Positions 23,128-31,297 of a DNA stretch of 32,233 nucleotides are shown here, piece by piece; position 1 is the stretch's first letter; every line of letters begins with the position of its first letter. The position numbers and the translations under genes are program-made. This DNA is from a virus: the IMG/VR virus record IMGVR_UViG_3300025759_000396, positions 1 through 32,233 of that record; one strand, written 5' to 3'. The notes beneath the pieces were generated by a model, which made no database searches, was not told where the DNA came from, and worked only from the letters and a program-made list of their open reading frames with translations.

Positions 23128-23466
23128 ATGACTAACGGAGAAAACTGGGAAACTTGGAATTTTAGGCTTTGGATAGAAAATAATGAAGCACTCAGTACTT
23201 ACTTTAAATGTTTATATATAAAATATACTGAAGATGTAAAACTAAATCAATATTTTGGATCTGCTCCCGATCAAAGATTGGTTGCCGACTTAACTCAATA
23301 TGCTTTAGAACTTGTTGAAAAAGAAACTAAAAAGATGGAATGCGGGTTTTTATCTGACGTTTTAAATAGATCTATAAGTTTAGTAAATTTTGATGATATA
23401 GCTAAGTATTATATATGGCAGATAAAAGAAGAAAAGAAAGCCCAAGAATTATTAACTGTAGAATAA
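23128..23466 (+). CDS. Conserved small early protein (112 residues)
   Basis: It begins NGENWETWNFRLWIENNEAL, a pattern I associate with small phage proteins (NWETW..ALWI.N). It has helices through LVADLTQYALELVEKETKK and ends in a charged helix. It overlaps the following zinc-ribbon gene. No function is established from the sequence. Confidence 0.68.
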   Translation: MTNGENWETWNFRLWIENNEALSTYFKCLYIKYTEDVKLNQYFGSAPDQRLVADLTQYALELVEKETKKMECGFLSDVLNRSISLVNFDDIAKYYIWQIKEEKKAQELLTVE

Positions 23467-23582
23467 GTTGCGATATATGCGAAAAGTGGGTTACAATAGT
23501 AAATAAAAAAGATGACGAAAGATCTAAAAAGATATGGATATGTAATGATTGTAACGAAACATACCCGATATGGAACCACTAG
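23415..23582 (+). CDS. Zinc-ribbon micro-protein (55 residues)
   Basis: Cysteines at C15, C19 and C22 (NCRISCDIC) and C43, C46 (CNDC) indicate a treble-clef or ribbon zinc site. The ATG at 23415 lies inside the upstream gene (52-base overlap) and AAGTAT is a poor ribosome binding site, so translation may be coupled. It overlaps the next gene. Function unknown; transcription-factor-like or DNA-binding roles are possible. Confidence 0.58.
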   Translation: MADKRRKESPRIINCRISCDICEKWVTIVNKKDDERSKKIWICNDCNETYPIWNH

Positions 23583-23734
23583 AAAATATAGTAACAATAG
23601 TAAGTTTTGAAGAGTTTCAACAATTAATAAACGATACAGGCGATGACGAACTGACTATAATGGAACTAATAGATGCCATCGCTCAAATAAACGGAAAGAT
23701 ATATGAACAAACAAATACATTCGGACAGAGTTAA
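23570..23734 (+). CDS. Small acidic protein (54 residues)
   Basis: It starts at ATG 23570, overlapping the previous gene by 13 bases and the next by 32. MEPLENIVTIVSFEEFQQLI and an acidic middle (DTGDDELTIMELIDAIAQI) are predicted helical. The overlapping arrangement, as elsewhere in the region, supports coding, but evidence is modest. Confidence 0.5.
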   Translation: MEPLENIVTIVSFEEFQQLINDTGDDELTIMELIDAIAQINGKIYEQTNTFGQS

Positions 23735-23954
23735 TCACTCTTTTAAATACCACGCTGAAATACAATACGAAACTGAAAAAGGTTTTGCATTTATAAGTGC
23801 AGTAGGTACTTCATTAGATGATTTTATAAAAGACATAAAAGAAAGATTAAATTATACAAGAGACAGAGACTCAAGATTAATTGAGGCATTATACGATCCA
23901 AACGGAGAGAAAATAAACATTACACCTAAAGTATTAACTATGTTAAAAAAATAG
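23703..23954 (+). CDS. Hypothetical early protein (83 residues)
   Basis: The last gene of the early block. The sequence has a strand pair YHAEIQYETEKGFAFISAVG then helix SLDDFIKDIKERLNYTR. ATG 23703 has GGAAAG upstream. Family not recognised. It is followed by about 100 AT-rich bases before the packaging genes. Confidence 0.68.
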   Translation: MNKQIHSDRVNHSFKYHAEIQYETEKGFAFISAVGTSLDDFIKDIKERLNYTRDRDSRLIEALYDPNGEKINITPKVLTMLKK

Positions 23955-24056
23955 CTAAATACATTATAAATAACCCCTATAAATATATAAAATAACTCCT
24001 TTTAATAATTTTAAAAGCGTTTTTAAATTAAACGTATTAAAAAAAAGGAGATTACT
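23955..24056 (+). other. AT-rich gap between early and late regions, possible late promoter
   Basis: The stretch contains TACATT (23960) and TATAAAT-like sequences without a good -35. It also has two small inverted repeats, CTTTTAA/TTAAAAG near 23998-24016 and CGTTT/AAACG near 24018-24034. AAAAGGAG precedes the next gene. It is the natural place for a late promoter, perhaps activator dependent, but no consensus is convincing. Confidence 0.35.
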
Positions 24057-24158
24057 ATGCCTAAAGGCAAAGGAACATACGGATCAAAGCGTGGGAGACC
24101 ACCAAAAAAATCTAAATCAATGAAATCTAAAAAGAAAAAGTTTGGCAAGAGAAAATAA
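24057..24158 (+). CDS. Tiny basic protein (33 residues)
   Basis: MPKGKGTYGSKRGRPPKKSK plus a Lys-rich tail contains an AT-hook-like GRPPKK. Short proteins of this type (MPKGKGTYG...) are common in marine phage genomes. A strong AAAAGGAG precedes the ATG. It may bind DNA or be a virion component; function unproven. Confidence 0.72.
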   Translation: MPKGKGTYGSKRGRPPKKSKSMKSKKKKFGKRK

Positions 24159-24321
24159 AGCATCTTTAAAAGCTGAGCTAGTAGGAATAAAAAATCTAAA
24201 GATAGCAGGAGCTTGGCGAATAGAGTTCGATGTTTATGACTTTGAAACTCCAGCGGTAAAAGATTTAATGGACATGCTAAACAAACCTGTAGCCATGGGA
24301 TTAGTTCAATTAGATGACTAA
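24142..24321 (+). CDS. Small hypothetical protein (59 residues, TTG start)
   Basis: The frame between the tiny basic protein and the small terminase is open and encodes plausible sequence (KAELVGIKNLKIAGAWRIEF, then ETPAVKDLMDMLNKPVAMGL). No ATG is available; TTG 24142, inside the preceding gene, is the best start. The stop overlaps the next ATG. The strand-helix pattern looks real, so I list it despite the rare start. Confidence 0.58.
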   Translation: MARENKASLKAELVGIKNLKIAGAWRIEFDVYDFETPAVKDLMDMLNKPVAMGLVQLDD

Positions 24322-24640
24322 ACAAGGGCAAAGCAGGGGTAAACCTTTTAAGAGGGGTAACGAGATAGGCAAAGAAAGTAGATGGAAAAAAGGTCAATCA
24401 GGTAATCCAAACGGAAGAAGAAACGCATACACGGATCTAATAAAAGAATTTAGCTATCAGAAAGTAAACGACAGAGAAAGAAGAGAGATTATTGTTAATA
24501 AACTATTTCAACTGGCTGAACGTGGAGATCTAAACGCAATGAAGATGGTCATAGAACGTTTAGAAGGTAAATCAGTAGAACGTCAAGAAAGAGTAAATAA
24601 AAGCGAACCAATACAAGTGATGGTAATCCAGGAGGACTAA
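24314..24640 (+). CDS. Small terminase subunit-like protein (DUF5681-like N-terminus)
   Basis: The 108-residue protein has the motif RWKKGQSGNPNGRRNAY, characteristic of DUF5681-type proteins, then a helical part (REIIVNKLFQLAERGDLNAM, MVIERLEGKSVERQE) typical of small terminases. Position three genes before the large terminase agrees. It would recognise the packaging site and regulate the motor. Confidence 0.7.
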   Translation: MTKQGQSRGKPFKRGNEIGKESRWKKGQSGNPNGRRNAYTDLIKEFSYQKVNDRERREIIVNKLFQLAERGDLNAMKMVIERLEGKSVERQERVNKSEPIQVMVIQED

Positions 24641-24897
24641 TGGCAAAAATATCACCAGCAGTTTCTAAAAGGTTAGGAGCTTTAGCAAAAAAACATAAGA
24701 TTGGAAAGTCATCTTTAACGCAAGTATATAAAAGAGGTTTGGGTGCGGCTGTAAGTTCAGGAACTAGAAAAGGAATGACGCCATCAAGCTGGGCATCGGC
24801 AAGAGTAAATAGTTTTATTAAGATAGTAAAAGGCAAAAAAGCTATTAAGCATGATCCAGTATTAGTTAGAAAAGAACGGAAGAGAAGAAAGAGATGA
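24640..24897 (+). CDS. Conserved basic protein upstream of terminase (85 residues)
   Basis: It contains SPAVSKRLGALAKKHKIGKS and GMTPSSWASARVNSFIKIVKG, a signature I recognise from small proteins encoded beside phage terminases (DUF5824-like). It is strongly basic, with a KERKRRKR end. Likely DNA-associated or packaging-related; function not established. GGAGG precedes the overlapping ATG. Confidence 0.7.
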   Translation: MAKISPAVSKRLGALAKKHKIGKSSLTQVYKRGLGAAVSSGTRKGMTPSSWASARVNSFIKIVKGKKAIKHDPVLVRKERKRRKR

Positions 24898-25079
24898 GAA
24901 GAAAGAAGCAAAGAAGAGTTGCAAAAGATAAAAAGCAAAAGTCTGTTCCTAAAAAGTATTTAAGCGGAACAAAAGGTTCAGAAAGAACTCAACGAGCTAA
25001 AGACATAGCTAAAATGCAGAGACTATATAAAGCTGGTAAGAGAGTTCCAAAAGCGTTAATGAAAAGGGTATTTGGTTGA
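24894..25079 (+). CDS. Conserved small basic protein (61 residues)
   Basis: The sequence contains VPKKYLSGTKGSERTQRAKD and AKMQRLYKAGKRVP, a conserved pattern in phage genomes (YLSGLKGS..R...I). Very basic. It overlaps both neighbours and is coupled to the large terminase. Function unknown. Confidence 0.7.
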   Translation: MRRKKQRRVAKDKKQKSVPKKYLSGTKGSERTQRAKDIAKMQRLYKAGKRVPKALMKRVFG

Positions 25080-26278
25080 TAAATTGGCATATAAATCCGA
25101 TAAGAAAAGAAATATTAAAAGACTCAAGCAGATTCAAAGTTTTAGTATGCGGGAGAAGATGGGGCAAAACTGTTTTGTCTCTTATGTATTTAATGAAGGA
25201 TCAATTCGAACCAAACGAAAGAAGGTGGTTCATAACTCCTACTTACAGGCAAGGCAAGATGATAGTGTTTCCTATTCTTCGGCAGATGTTTGCTGGTTTC
25301 GATGGAGCTAAACTTAATGAATCTGAGATGTCAGTTATATTTAATAATGGAGCTGAGCTTGCGGTTAAAGGTGCTGATAATGAACATAATCTTCGTGGTG
25401 TCGAACTCACTAAATGTGTAATGGATGAGATGGCTTATATTAAACCTCATGTTTGGGAGGAGATTATTTATCCAATGTTAGCAACTACTAAGGGGACAGC
25501 GTTATTTATCGGAACTCCTAATGGGTATGATACTATGTATGATTTATATAGTAAAGGGCAAAGTGATCCCGATTGGAAGAGTTGGCAATTTAAAACGTTA
25601 GATGGCGGATTTGTACCAGCGGAAGAAATAGCAAGAGCTAAAAGAACTATGGATCCAGTAAGATTTAGGCAAGAGTTTGAGGCATCGTTTGAAACTAGCG
25701 GTAATAGAGCAGCTTGGAACTTTGATAGAGATATACATATTAAACAAGCCAAAGAACTTTCTAGCTATAAATGGTGGGGTTGCGATTTTAACGTGGATTA
25801 TATGACCGCAGTATTAGCATGTCAATACACCGATGGTACTATACACTATTATGACGAAATAAGGCTAAAGAATAGTAATACAGAAGAGATGGCGAGAAAG
25901 ATGAAAGCTATTGAAAAAAAAATAGAAGTGTATCCAGATCCAGCAGGTAATGCTAGATCTACAACTAGCAATAGATCCGATCATCATATATTAAGAGATT
26001 ATGGATTTTTAATAAGATCTAAAAAGGCTCATCCAAGTCATATAGATAGATTAAACGCATTAAATAGAAAGTTATTAGATGCAGATGGTAATGTAAGCAT
26101 GACTATAGATCCCAAATGTAAATATTTAATAAAAGATTTAGAACAAGTGCAGCGTGATAAAAAGGGTGGAATAGATAAAACGCAAATAGATCTTACGCAT
26201 TCACTGGATGCTTGTAGCTACGCTATTAGTTATAAGTTTCCAGTAATTAGTAGGGCATCAAGAACAATGGAATGGTAA
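25076..26278 (+). CDS. terL: Large terminase subunit (ATPase and nuclease)
   Basis: The 400-residue packaging motor starts with TTG 25076 inside the previous stop region. Motifs include Walker A CGRRWGKT (25-32), coupling-type FITPTYRQGKM, Walker B VMDEMAY (D117, E118), and a GTPNGYD motif III. The C-terminal RNase-H-like nuclease has acidic residues in WGCDFNVDY, YPDPAGNA and HSLDACSYA. It cleaves concatemers and pumps DNA into the prohead through the portal encoded next. Confidence 0.93.
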   Translation: MINWHINPIRKEILKDSSRFKVLVCGRRWGKTVLSLMYLMKDQFEPNERRWFITPTYRQGKMIVFPILRQMFAGFDGAKLNESEMSVIFNNGAELAVKGADNEHNLRGVELTKCVMDEMAYIKPHVWEEIIYPMLATTKGTALFIGTPNGYDTMYDLYSKGQSDPDWKSWQFKTLDGGFVPAEEIARAKRTMDPVRFRQEFEASFETSGNRAAWNFDRDIHIKQAKELSSYKWWGCDFNVDYMTAVLACQYTDGTIHYYDEIRLKNSNTEEMARKMKAIEKKIEVYPDPAGNARSTTSNRSDHHILRDYGFLIRSKKAHPSHIDRLNALNRKLLDADGNVSMTIDPKCKYLIKDLEQVQRDKKGGIDKTQIDLTHSLDACSYAISYKFPVISRASRTMEW

Positions 26279-26279
26279 T

Positions 26280-27644
26280 ATGTACAACTTCGGTAAAACA
26301 GTTAATCAGGTAGTAATCCCCGATCTATCAGAACAAATAATCTTAAAAACAGTTGCGAAAGCTGAACAGGATTTTAAAGAAAAAGAACAAGCGGAAAGAA
26401 TGACCGCATTGGATTTTTATTATAACATTAATATGGATAAGCATATTGAGCAATATTTTTCTAGTGAATCGTTACAGCAGATACCAACATATCCAAGTAA
26501 AGTTGTTCCTAGATTCGCAAGAGCTAGAATGATGCTATATAAGCAACCGCCTAAAAGATACTTTAATGGAGAGGAGAACGATGATTATAAAAACATTGCT
26601 TACATGTTAGATAGTCAGACTAAACAATTTAGTGAGTTAGCTTGGCTATTAGGGAGTTGTCATTTTAAAACAAAATATAATCCTATTAAAGAAAGATTGG
26701 AATATGAGATACTTCCAAACGTAAAAGAATATTATTTAAATGGCGAGTCTCATCCATATGGTTATAGTTATGAAATAGATAAAGGAAATAACAAAGATAG
26801 GCAATATGTATTTTGGTCTGAGGATCGAGATGGTATGCCTGGTATGCATTTTAGATTTGATCAAAAAGGCAAAAGGTATGCGGTAGCTGGTAATGAAGAT
26901 ATGATAAACCCTTTTGGATTAAACCCGATTAGTAAAGTTGTTTATCCATCCTCAAGCCACGATGTAGTTAGATCCGCTATACAAATCGGAATAGCTATGA
27001 CTGAAATAGCGTTGAGCGTTAGATCTCGATTAGGTCAACCAGTATTTACAGGAATTGATGAAGGTCAGTCTGTAATTAAATCTGGTATAGACTCTGCCAT
27101 TATTTTACCAGAAGGTGGATCATTTCAGTATGTATCCCCATCAGGCGGATTAAATGAGATGATTGAAGCAGTTAAGATATTCGCTAATCAAACTGCAGAA
27201 AATAATCATTTAAGAATCAGGTGGGGTGATTCAACTGGTAACGCTCCAAGCGGTGAAGCGTTAAAAATATTGGAGATTGAAAATTTAGAATCTCGTGAAA
27301 GTGATATACCTTACTTTAAAGAATGGGAGCAAACCAGATACGAAATTGATAAACGGATTTTAGAAGTTTACAATGTAATGACTCTGCCTGATAATTATTA
27401 TGTAGACTTTGGTGAAATAAGCTACCCGATGTCAGTAGATCAAGAACTAAAAATGTTACAATGGAAGTTAGATAATGGAGTAATGACTAAACGCGATTTG
27501 CTTTTATACTTTAACCCCGATATGAACGATCAAGAACTAGATGAGAAACTTGGCGAGGTAGAAGAAGAACGCAACCAAGAAGTTCAACAGCAGCGTGAAG
27601 CTCAAGAACCTATAAGCCAAGTTGAAAGAATACTAAATGCCTGA
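26280..27644 (+). CDS. Portal protein
   Basis: This 454-residue protein lies directly after the terminase. Portal-like features include VVPRFARARMMLYKQPPKRY near the N-terminus, a wing region with KEYYLNGESHPYGYSYEID, the GNAPSGEALKILEIENL stem helix and LYFNPDMNDQELDEKL near the C-terminus. It forms the dodecameric vertex ring. ATG follows TAATA spacing of one base from the terminase stop. Confidence 0.88.
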   Translation: MYNFGKTVNQVVIPDLSEQIILKTVAKAEQDFKEKEQAERMTALDFYYNINMDKHIEQYFSSESLQQIPTYPSKVVPRFARARMMLYKQPPKRYFNGEENDDYKNIAYMLDSQTKQFSELAWLLGSCHFKTKYNPIKERLEYEILPNVKEYYLNGESHPYGYSYEIDKGNNKDRQYVFWSEDRDGMPGMHFRFDQKGKRYAVAGNEDMINPFGLNPISKVVYPSSSHDVVRSAIQIGIAMTEIALSVRSRLGQPVFTGIDEGQSVIKSGIDSAIILPEGGSFQYVSPSGGLNEMIEAVKIFANQTAENNHLRIRWGDSTGNAPSGEALKILEIENLESRESDIPYFKEWEQTRYEIDKRILEVYNVMTLPDNYYVDFGEISYPMSVDQELKMLQWKLDNGVMTKRDLLLYFNPDMNDQELDEKLGEVEEERNQEVQQQREAQEPISQVERILNA

Positions 27645-28341
27645 TGATATAGATAAAGCAGTAAATAGTTTTATGACTCAAGTAAAAAAGATTGAGGATG
27701 GCTTGCGTAATGACTTAGAACGTTTAGCGTATAGAATGAACGATATGACTGAGACTGAATTATTATTAACTACTAAACGTTTAAACTTTTTACAGGAGTT
27801 AGTTGATAAAGGTTACGGAAGTCAAGTGAATAATCTTATGGATGAATATGACGTTTTATTAGCAGATGCAGTTAAAGAAGCTAAACGCAGAGGAGTAGTG
27901 CCGATGAAAACAGAAACAGTAGAAGCAATACAAACGTTAAAAGATTTAAACACAGAATCATTACTTGGTAAGGCTAGAGCTTGGGGAGATGAAATGAAGA
28001 ATGTTATGTTTGTTAATATATATGGCGGTGCTAGTATAAGAGATACTATTGAAGCTATGGGGCAAGTTAATTTAGCTAGTCATCAATTAAACGTTGCAGT
28101 AAATACAGGACTTAGGCAATTTAGTGATTTTAGTAGGTATAATGTATTTAAAGGCGAAGATGTAAAATGGATCTACGTTGGTCCAAACGATAGCGTTACA
28201 AGACCTGAGTGCGAACGCACTTTATTAGATAAAAGAAATAATTTAAATAAAGGTTTTAGTGAATCTGAAGTAGGATCTAGCGGTACACCTTTTGGTATTA
28301 GAGGCGGTTATAATTGTAGACATAGTTGGATGGTAGCGTGA
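27637..28341 (+). CDS. Minor head protein, MuF-like
   Basis: The 234-residue protein is helical in its first 170 residues. It ends in a MuF/phage head morphogenesis segment: WIYVGPNDSVTRPECER, then GTPFGIRGGYNCRHSW, the classical C-terminal motif with CRH. The gene overlaps the portal gene, as usual. There is no appended toxin domain; the product ends directly after the motif. Confidence 0.82.
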   Translation: MPDDIDKAVNSFMTQVKKIEDGLRNDLERLAYRMNDMTETELLLTTKRLNFLQELVDKGYGSQVNNLMDEYDVLLADAVKEAKRRGVVPMKTETVEAIQTLKDLNTESLLGKARAWGDEMKNVMFVNIYGGASIRDTIEAMGQVNLASHQLNVAVNTGLRQFSDFSRYNVFKGEDVKWIYVGPNDSVTRPECERTLLDKRNNLNKGFSESEVGSSGTPFGIRGGYNCRHSWMVA

Positions 28342-28823
28342 AATTATTTAACGTAATTAAAGCAGAAGTAAAAGACTGGAAAATTTTAGGCGGTAAACTA
28401 GCGACTAGAATAGTATTAGATGCCGATAAAGGCATTAGTCAAGATAAAGATGGTAAAAAGTTTCCAAGCTATAAAAAAAATTATGCTATATCGAAAGCTG
28501 CTGGAACTATTACTTTGCCTAAAGAGTTAAAAGGCACTGGCACTGATAGGCAAGTTAATCCGCCTAACTTAAGATTAACTGGCACTATGTTAGATTCTAT
28601 AAAAGCTCAAAGAGCAACTACAACAAGCGTAGAAATATTATATGCCGATGGATTAAAGGTAATAGGTCATTCTAAAAGAAGGGGCAACAAACCTAAAAGA
28701 AATATTTATGGTTTAAACGATAAGAACCAACAATTTATAGAAAATTATTTTGCTAAAAAAATGGAAAAAAATATTTCAAAATTTGCAGAAAAAGATATAG
28801 AAATAAAGCTGGAGTTTTTATAA
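28338..28823 (+). CDS. Virion morphogenesis (gpG-like) head-tail protein
   Basis: I prefer GTG 28338 (GTGA overlap with the previous stop) to the TTG at 28326. The 161-residue product contains KGISQDKDGKKFPSYKKNY, a repeated-motif start typical of phage virion morphogenesis proteins. LRLTGTMLDSIKAQ and a helical end (QQFIENYFAKKMEKN) follow. It is likely involved in head completion or tail joining. Confidence 0.68.
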   Translation: MKLFNVIKAEVKDWKILGGKLATRIVLDADKGISQDKDGKKFPSYKKNYAISKAAGTITLPKELKGTGTDRQVNPPNLRLTGTMLDSIKAQRATTTSVEILYADGLKVIGHSKRRGNKPKRNIYGLNDKNQQFIENYFAKKMEKNISKFAEKDIEIKLEFL

Positions 28824-29104
28824 TGGCTAAAGATCCAAGATTAAAAAGAGCAGGTGTATCAGGATATAATAAACCTAAAAGAACACCCAAGCATCCTACT
28901 AAGAGCCACGTTGTGGTTGCTAAAGAAGGTAGTAAAATTAAATTAATCCGATTTGGTCAACAGGGAGTAAAGACCAATCAAACTACAGCTCAAAGAAAAG
29001 CGTTTAAATCTCGCCACGCTAAAAATATAGCAAGAGGTAAAATGTCAGGAGCTTATTGGGCAAATAAGGTTAAGTGGTCTCCGAGTAAGACTAGAAGAAA
29101 ATAA
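28823..29104 (+). CDS. Conserved small basic phage protein (93 residues)
   Basis: MAKDPRLKRAGVSGYNKPKR, KSHVVVAKEG, KLIRFGQQGVKTNQT and FKSRHAKNIARGKMSGAYWA form a strongly conserved pattern in marine phage genomes. It lies between head genes and is probably a virion or packaging-associated protein. Function is not established. ATG overlaps the previous stop. Confidence 0.75.
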   Translation: MAKDPRLKRAGVSGYNKPKRTPKHPTKSHVVVAKEGSKIKLIRFGQQGVKTNQTTAQRKAFKSRHAKNIARGKMSGAYWANKVKWSPSKTRRK

Positions 29105-29132
29105 TTTTTTTAATAACGAAAATGGAGGACAG

Positions 29133-29702
29133 ATGTCTGAAGTAAAATCAGGGGTAAAGGTAGAAAAAGACATACCAAACCCGATGCAAGATAATGCAAA
29201 AGAGGTGGCGACTGATAGCCAAGCTCAAGCAACCGATCCCAGCTCTGAAGTTGGTAGCTTGATTGCAGAAAGCAAAAAGTACAGATCCAGAGCGCAAGCT
29301 GCAGAAGATGAACTTTCAAAACTTCAAAAAAGACTTGAAGCGGATAAAGAGACTCAAATGGCAGAGCAGAATAAATGGCAGGAACTAGCTGAACAACGAG
29401 GTTTAAAACTTCAAGAGCAAGAGCCAGTTATAGAAGCTGCAATGAAACAATTAGAGTCTATGAGAGAGGAAATTCTTGCAGATATGAGCGAGGAAGATAG
29501 AGAAACGTTTGGTGATTTACCGCTAGACAAACTCAAAGTTCTTCATAATAAATTAAATGTTCAAACTAAAGCTGACGTTGTGCCTACAGATGGAACTCCT
29601 GCGAGAACTGGAAACCCTGAAAATAAAAGTTGGGTTGATATGTCTAATGAAGAAAGACGTTCAAACTGGGGATCTATTTTGGATGCATATCGAAGGCGAT
29701 AA
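29133..29702 (+). CDS. Capsid scaffold protein
   Basis: The 189-residue, acidic, Gln/Glu-rich protein is mostly coiled coil (SRAQAAEDELSKLQKRLEAD, QEPVIEAAMKQLESMREEIL) with a disordered N-terminus. It sits immediately before the major capsid gene and has a GGAGG ribosome binding site. Scaffold is the standard role for this layout. No protease domain is seen, and no separate prohead protease gene is recognised. Confidence 0.78.
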   Translation: MSEVKSGVKVEKDIPNPMQDNAKEVATDSQAQATDPSSEVGSLIAESKKYRSRAQAAEDELSKLQKRLEADKETQMAEQNKWQELAEQRGLKLQEQEPVIEAAMKQLESMREEILADMSEEDRETFGDLPLDKLKVLHNKLNVQTKADVVPTDGTPARTGNPENKSWVDMSNEERRSNWGSILDAYRRR

Positions 29703-29719
29703 AATAGGAAATAATAATA

Positions 29720-30616
29720 ATGGCTAAACATTATCAAGGTAGTGCGACAACTACTACAACGGATCAACATTTCATTCCTGAGATTTGGTCAGAAGGTATA
29801 TACAAGTATTTCGAAAGAAAGACTGTTTTTCGTGGATTAATCGATGACTATTCTGCTGTATTTAGCGGAGCTGGTTTTGGAGATGTTTTACATGTTCCTG
29901 AGATTAGTCTAATTAGTGCTAGTGATAAATCTGCGGGTGCTGACGTATCTTATGATGCTACTGCTACAACCGAAACTCAGCTCACTGTTAATAAGCATAA
30001 GTATGTAGCTAAGTTATTTGAAGATGTAGCTGAAATCCAGTCTAATGTAGACATGGTTGCTAAGTATTCTCAAATGATGGGTGAAGCTCTTGCTAGACAA
30101 GTCGACGCTGATATTTGGGGCGAGTTAGATGGTTTAAATGAATCTCAAGCTCTTTCCGCTGACGACACTTTAACTGCTGCTGTATTTGAAGCTGCATTAG
30201 CATCGTTAGGTGAGAATGACATACCTTACATGGACGGAGAATGTGCAATGGTTGTTAATCCAACTTTATTTGCAGACATTCTTAATCCGTCTGCTGGTAT
30301 TGCTCAGTATTTTATCAGAAATGACGCTGTCGGTGAAGGCAATAGAGGTCTTAGATCTGGTATGGTTGGATCTCTTTATGGTATAGATGTTTATATGTCT
30401 AACACTGTAAGCACTGGCGGAACAGCTTCCACTATTCCAGGTGCTATCTTTCATAAGTCTGCTGCGGCAATAGCGGTACAGAACGAAGTGAGAGTACAGA
30501 GTGAATACTCAATTGATGCCCTCGGTACTAAGGTTGTTGCTGATTTACTTTACGGAGTAAAGTTGATTGACGATTCTGACAACAAAAAAGGAATTAAGTT
30601 TACTAACGTATCTTAA
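29720..30616 (+). CDS. Major capsid protein
   Basis: The 298-residue protein follows the scaffold. It begins with an N-terminal region FIPEIWSEGIYKYFERKTVF and contains FGDVLHVPEISL, YVAKLFEDVAEIQSNVDMVA, ADIWGELDGL, CAMVVNPTLFADIL and SLYGIDVYMSNTV. This pattern fits HK97-fold capsid proteins of the P22/N4gp56-like type. It is followed by a hairpin that may limit downstream transcription. Confidence 0.88.
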   Translation: MAKHYQGSATTTTTDQHFIPEIWSEGIYKYFERKTVFRGLIDDYSAVFSGAGFGDVLHVPEISLISASDKSAGADVSYDATATTETQLTVNKHKYVAKLFEDVAEIQSNVDMVAKYSQMMGEALARQVDADIWGELDGLNESQALSADDTLTAAVFEAALASLGENDIPYMDGECAMVVNPTLFADILNPSAGIAQYFIRNDAVGEGNRGLRSGMVGSLYGIDVYMSNTVSTGGTASTIPGAIFHKSAAAIAVQNEVRVQSEYSIDALGTKVVADLLYGVKLIDDSDNKKGIKFTNVS

Positions 30617-30628
30617 TGACATAAATAA

Positions 30629-30660
30629 ATGGGGCATGATTCGCTCTGCCCCATATTTTA
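30629..30660 (+). terminator. Hairpin after the major capsid gene
   Basis: ATGGGGCA (30629-30636) and TGCCCCAT (30647-30654) form a perfect 8-bp stem with a 10-nt loop, followed by ATTTTATA. The short, interrupted T-run suggests a leaky terminator or mRNA-stabilising hairpin that sets the ratio of capsid to downstream products. Confidence 0.7.
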
Positions 30661-30673
30661 TAAGGAGATAAAA

Positions 30674-30865
30674 ATGCAATATTGGAAAAATTTTAAAAAC
30701 GGAAAGATGGAAAGATTAGAAAACAGCGATTTAGAAAAACACCCTGAAAAGCTCGAATCTTTAGAAAGTAAAGGATATGTTAGAGTAAAGTCTGAAACGG
30801 ATGATTCAGCCTATTCTAAGCCTAAAAAACGTATATTTAAAAAGAAAAAGAAAAGTAAAAAGTAA
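30674..30865 (+). CDS. Small basic protein (63 residues) after capsid
   Basis: Start at ATG 30674 is supported by AAGGAG; the longer in-frame start at 30629 lies in the hairpin. The sequence MQYWKNFKNGKMERLENSDL is followed by a helical part and an extremely Lys-rich tail. It may be a capsid-associated DNA-binding or decoration protein; not recognised. An 87-base AT-rich gap with GAGAGGAAG follows before the next gene. Confidence 0.68.
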   Translation: MQYWKNFKNGKMERLENSDLEKHPEKLESLESKGYVRVKSETDDSAYSKPKKRIFKKKKKSKK

Positions 30866-30952
30866 CACTTTTAAAAACTTTACTTCTATTTTTAATTTTT
30901 AATAGTAATAATAACTCATTCACGCTAGTCATAGCTTAGAGAGGAAGAAAAA

Positions 30953-31297
30953 ATGGCAGATATACACACTTATTCAGTACAAGAGGCATTAAATACAACA
31001 GTAGGCGGAGAATGGACAGTGGCTTCAGCTGGTACAGCAGGATCTAGTGCGGCAGTAACAAACTCAACTCATCAAATATTAAAAGCATCTTCAGGAACTA
31101 TCGGAGTTTATAGTGCGGTTGAGATCTATTTTAACTTTAGTGCATCGCAAACAGATGTAAATGCATCAAACGATTTATTAATACCAAAAAATACATTAAC
31201 GTTTATAACGATTCCAAGAGGCTTGGGCAATACGATCTATTTCAATTATAACTCAACCTCAACTACAACTGGAGCGGTTAGGATAGTAGAATGCTAA
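30953..31297 (+). CDS. Beta-rich structural protein, possible decoration or fibre-base protein
   Basis: The 114-residue protein (MADIHTYSVQEALNTTVGGEW...) is Thr/Ser-rich and beta-predicted, with LTFITIPRGLGNTIYFNY near its end. Small proteins of this composition often decorate capsids or sit at fibre bases. It is coupled to the tail fibre by an ATGCTAA overlap (31291-31297), favouring a fibre link. Function is inferred. Confidence 0.6.
   Translation: MADIHTYSVQEALNTTVGGEWTVASAGTAGSSAAVTNSTHQILKASSGTIGVYSAVEIYFNFSASQTDVNASNDLLIPKNTLTFITIPRGLGNTIYFNYNSTSTTTGAVRIVEC

Noticed and set aside
24023-24938. Long minus-strand ORFs opposite the terminase-region genes
   Set aside because: They are antisense shadows of Lys/Arg-rich genes, giving Phe/Leu-rich products without ribosome binding sites. 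No minus-strand gene is supported anywhere in the window.
25072-25311. ORF in another frame at the start of the large terminase
   Set aside because: The terminase frame contains Walker A within this stretch, so the other frame is a shadow.
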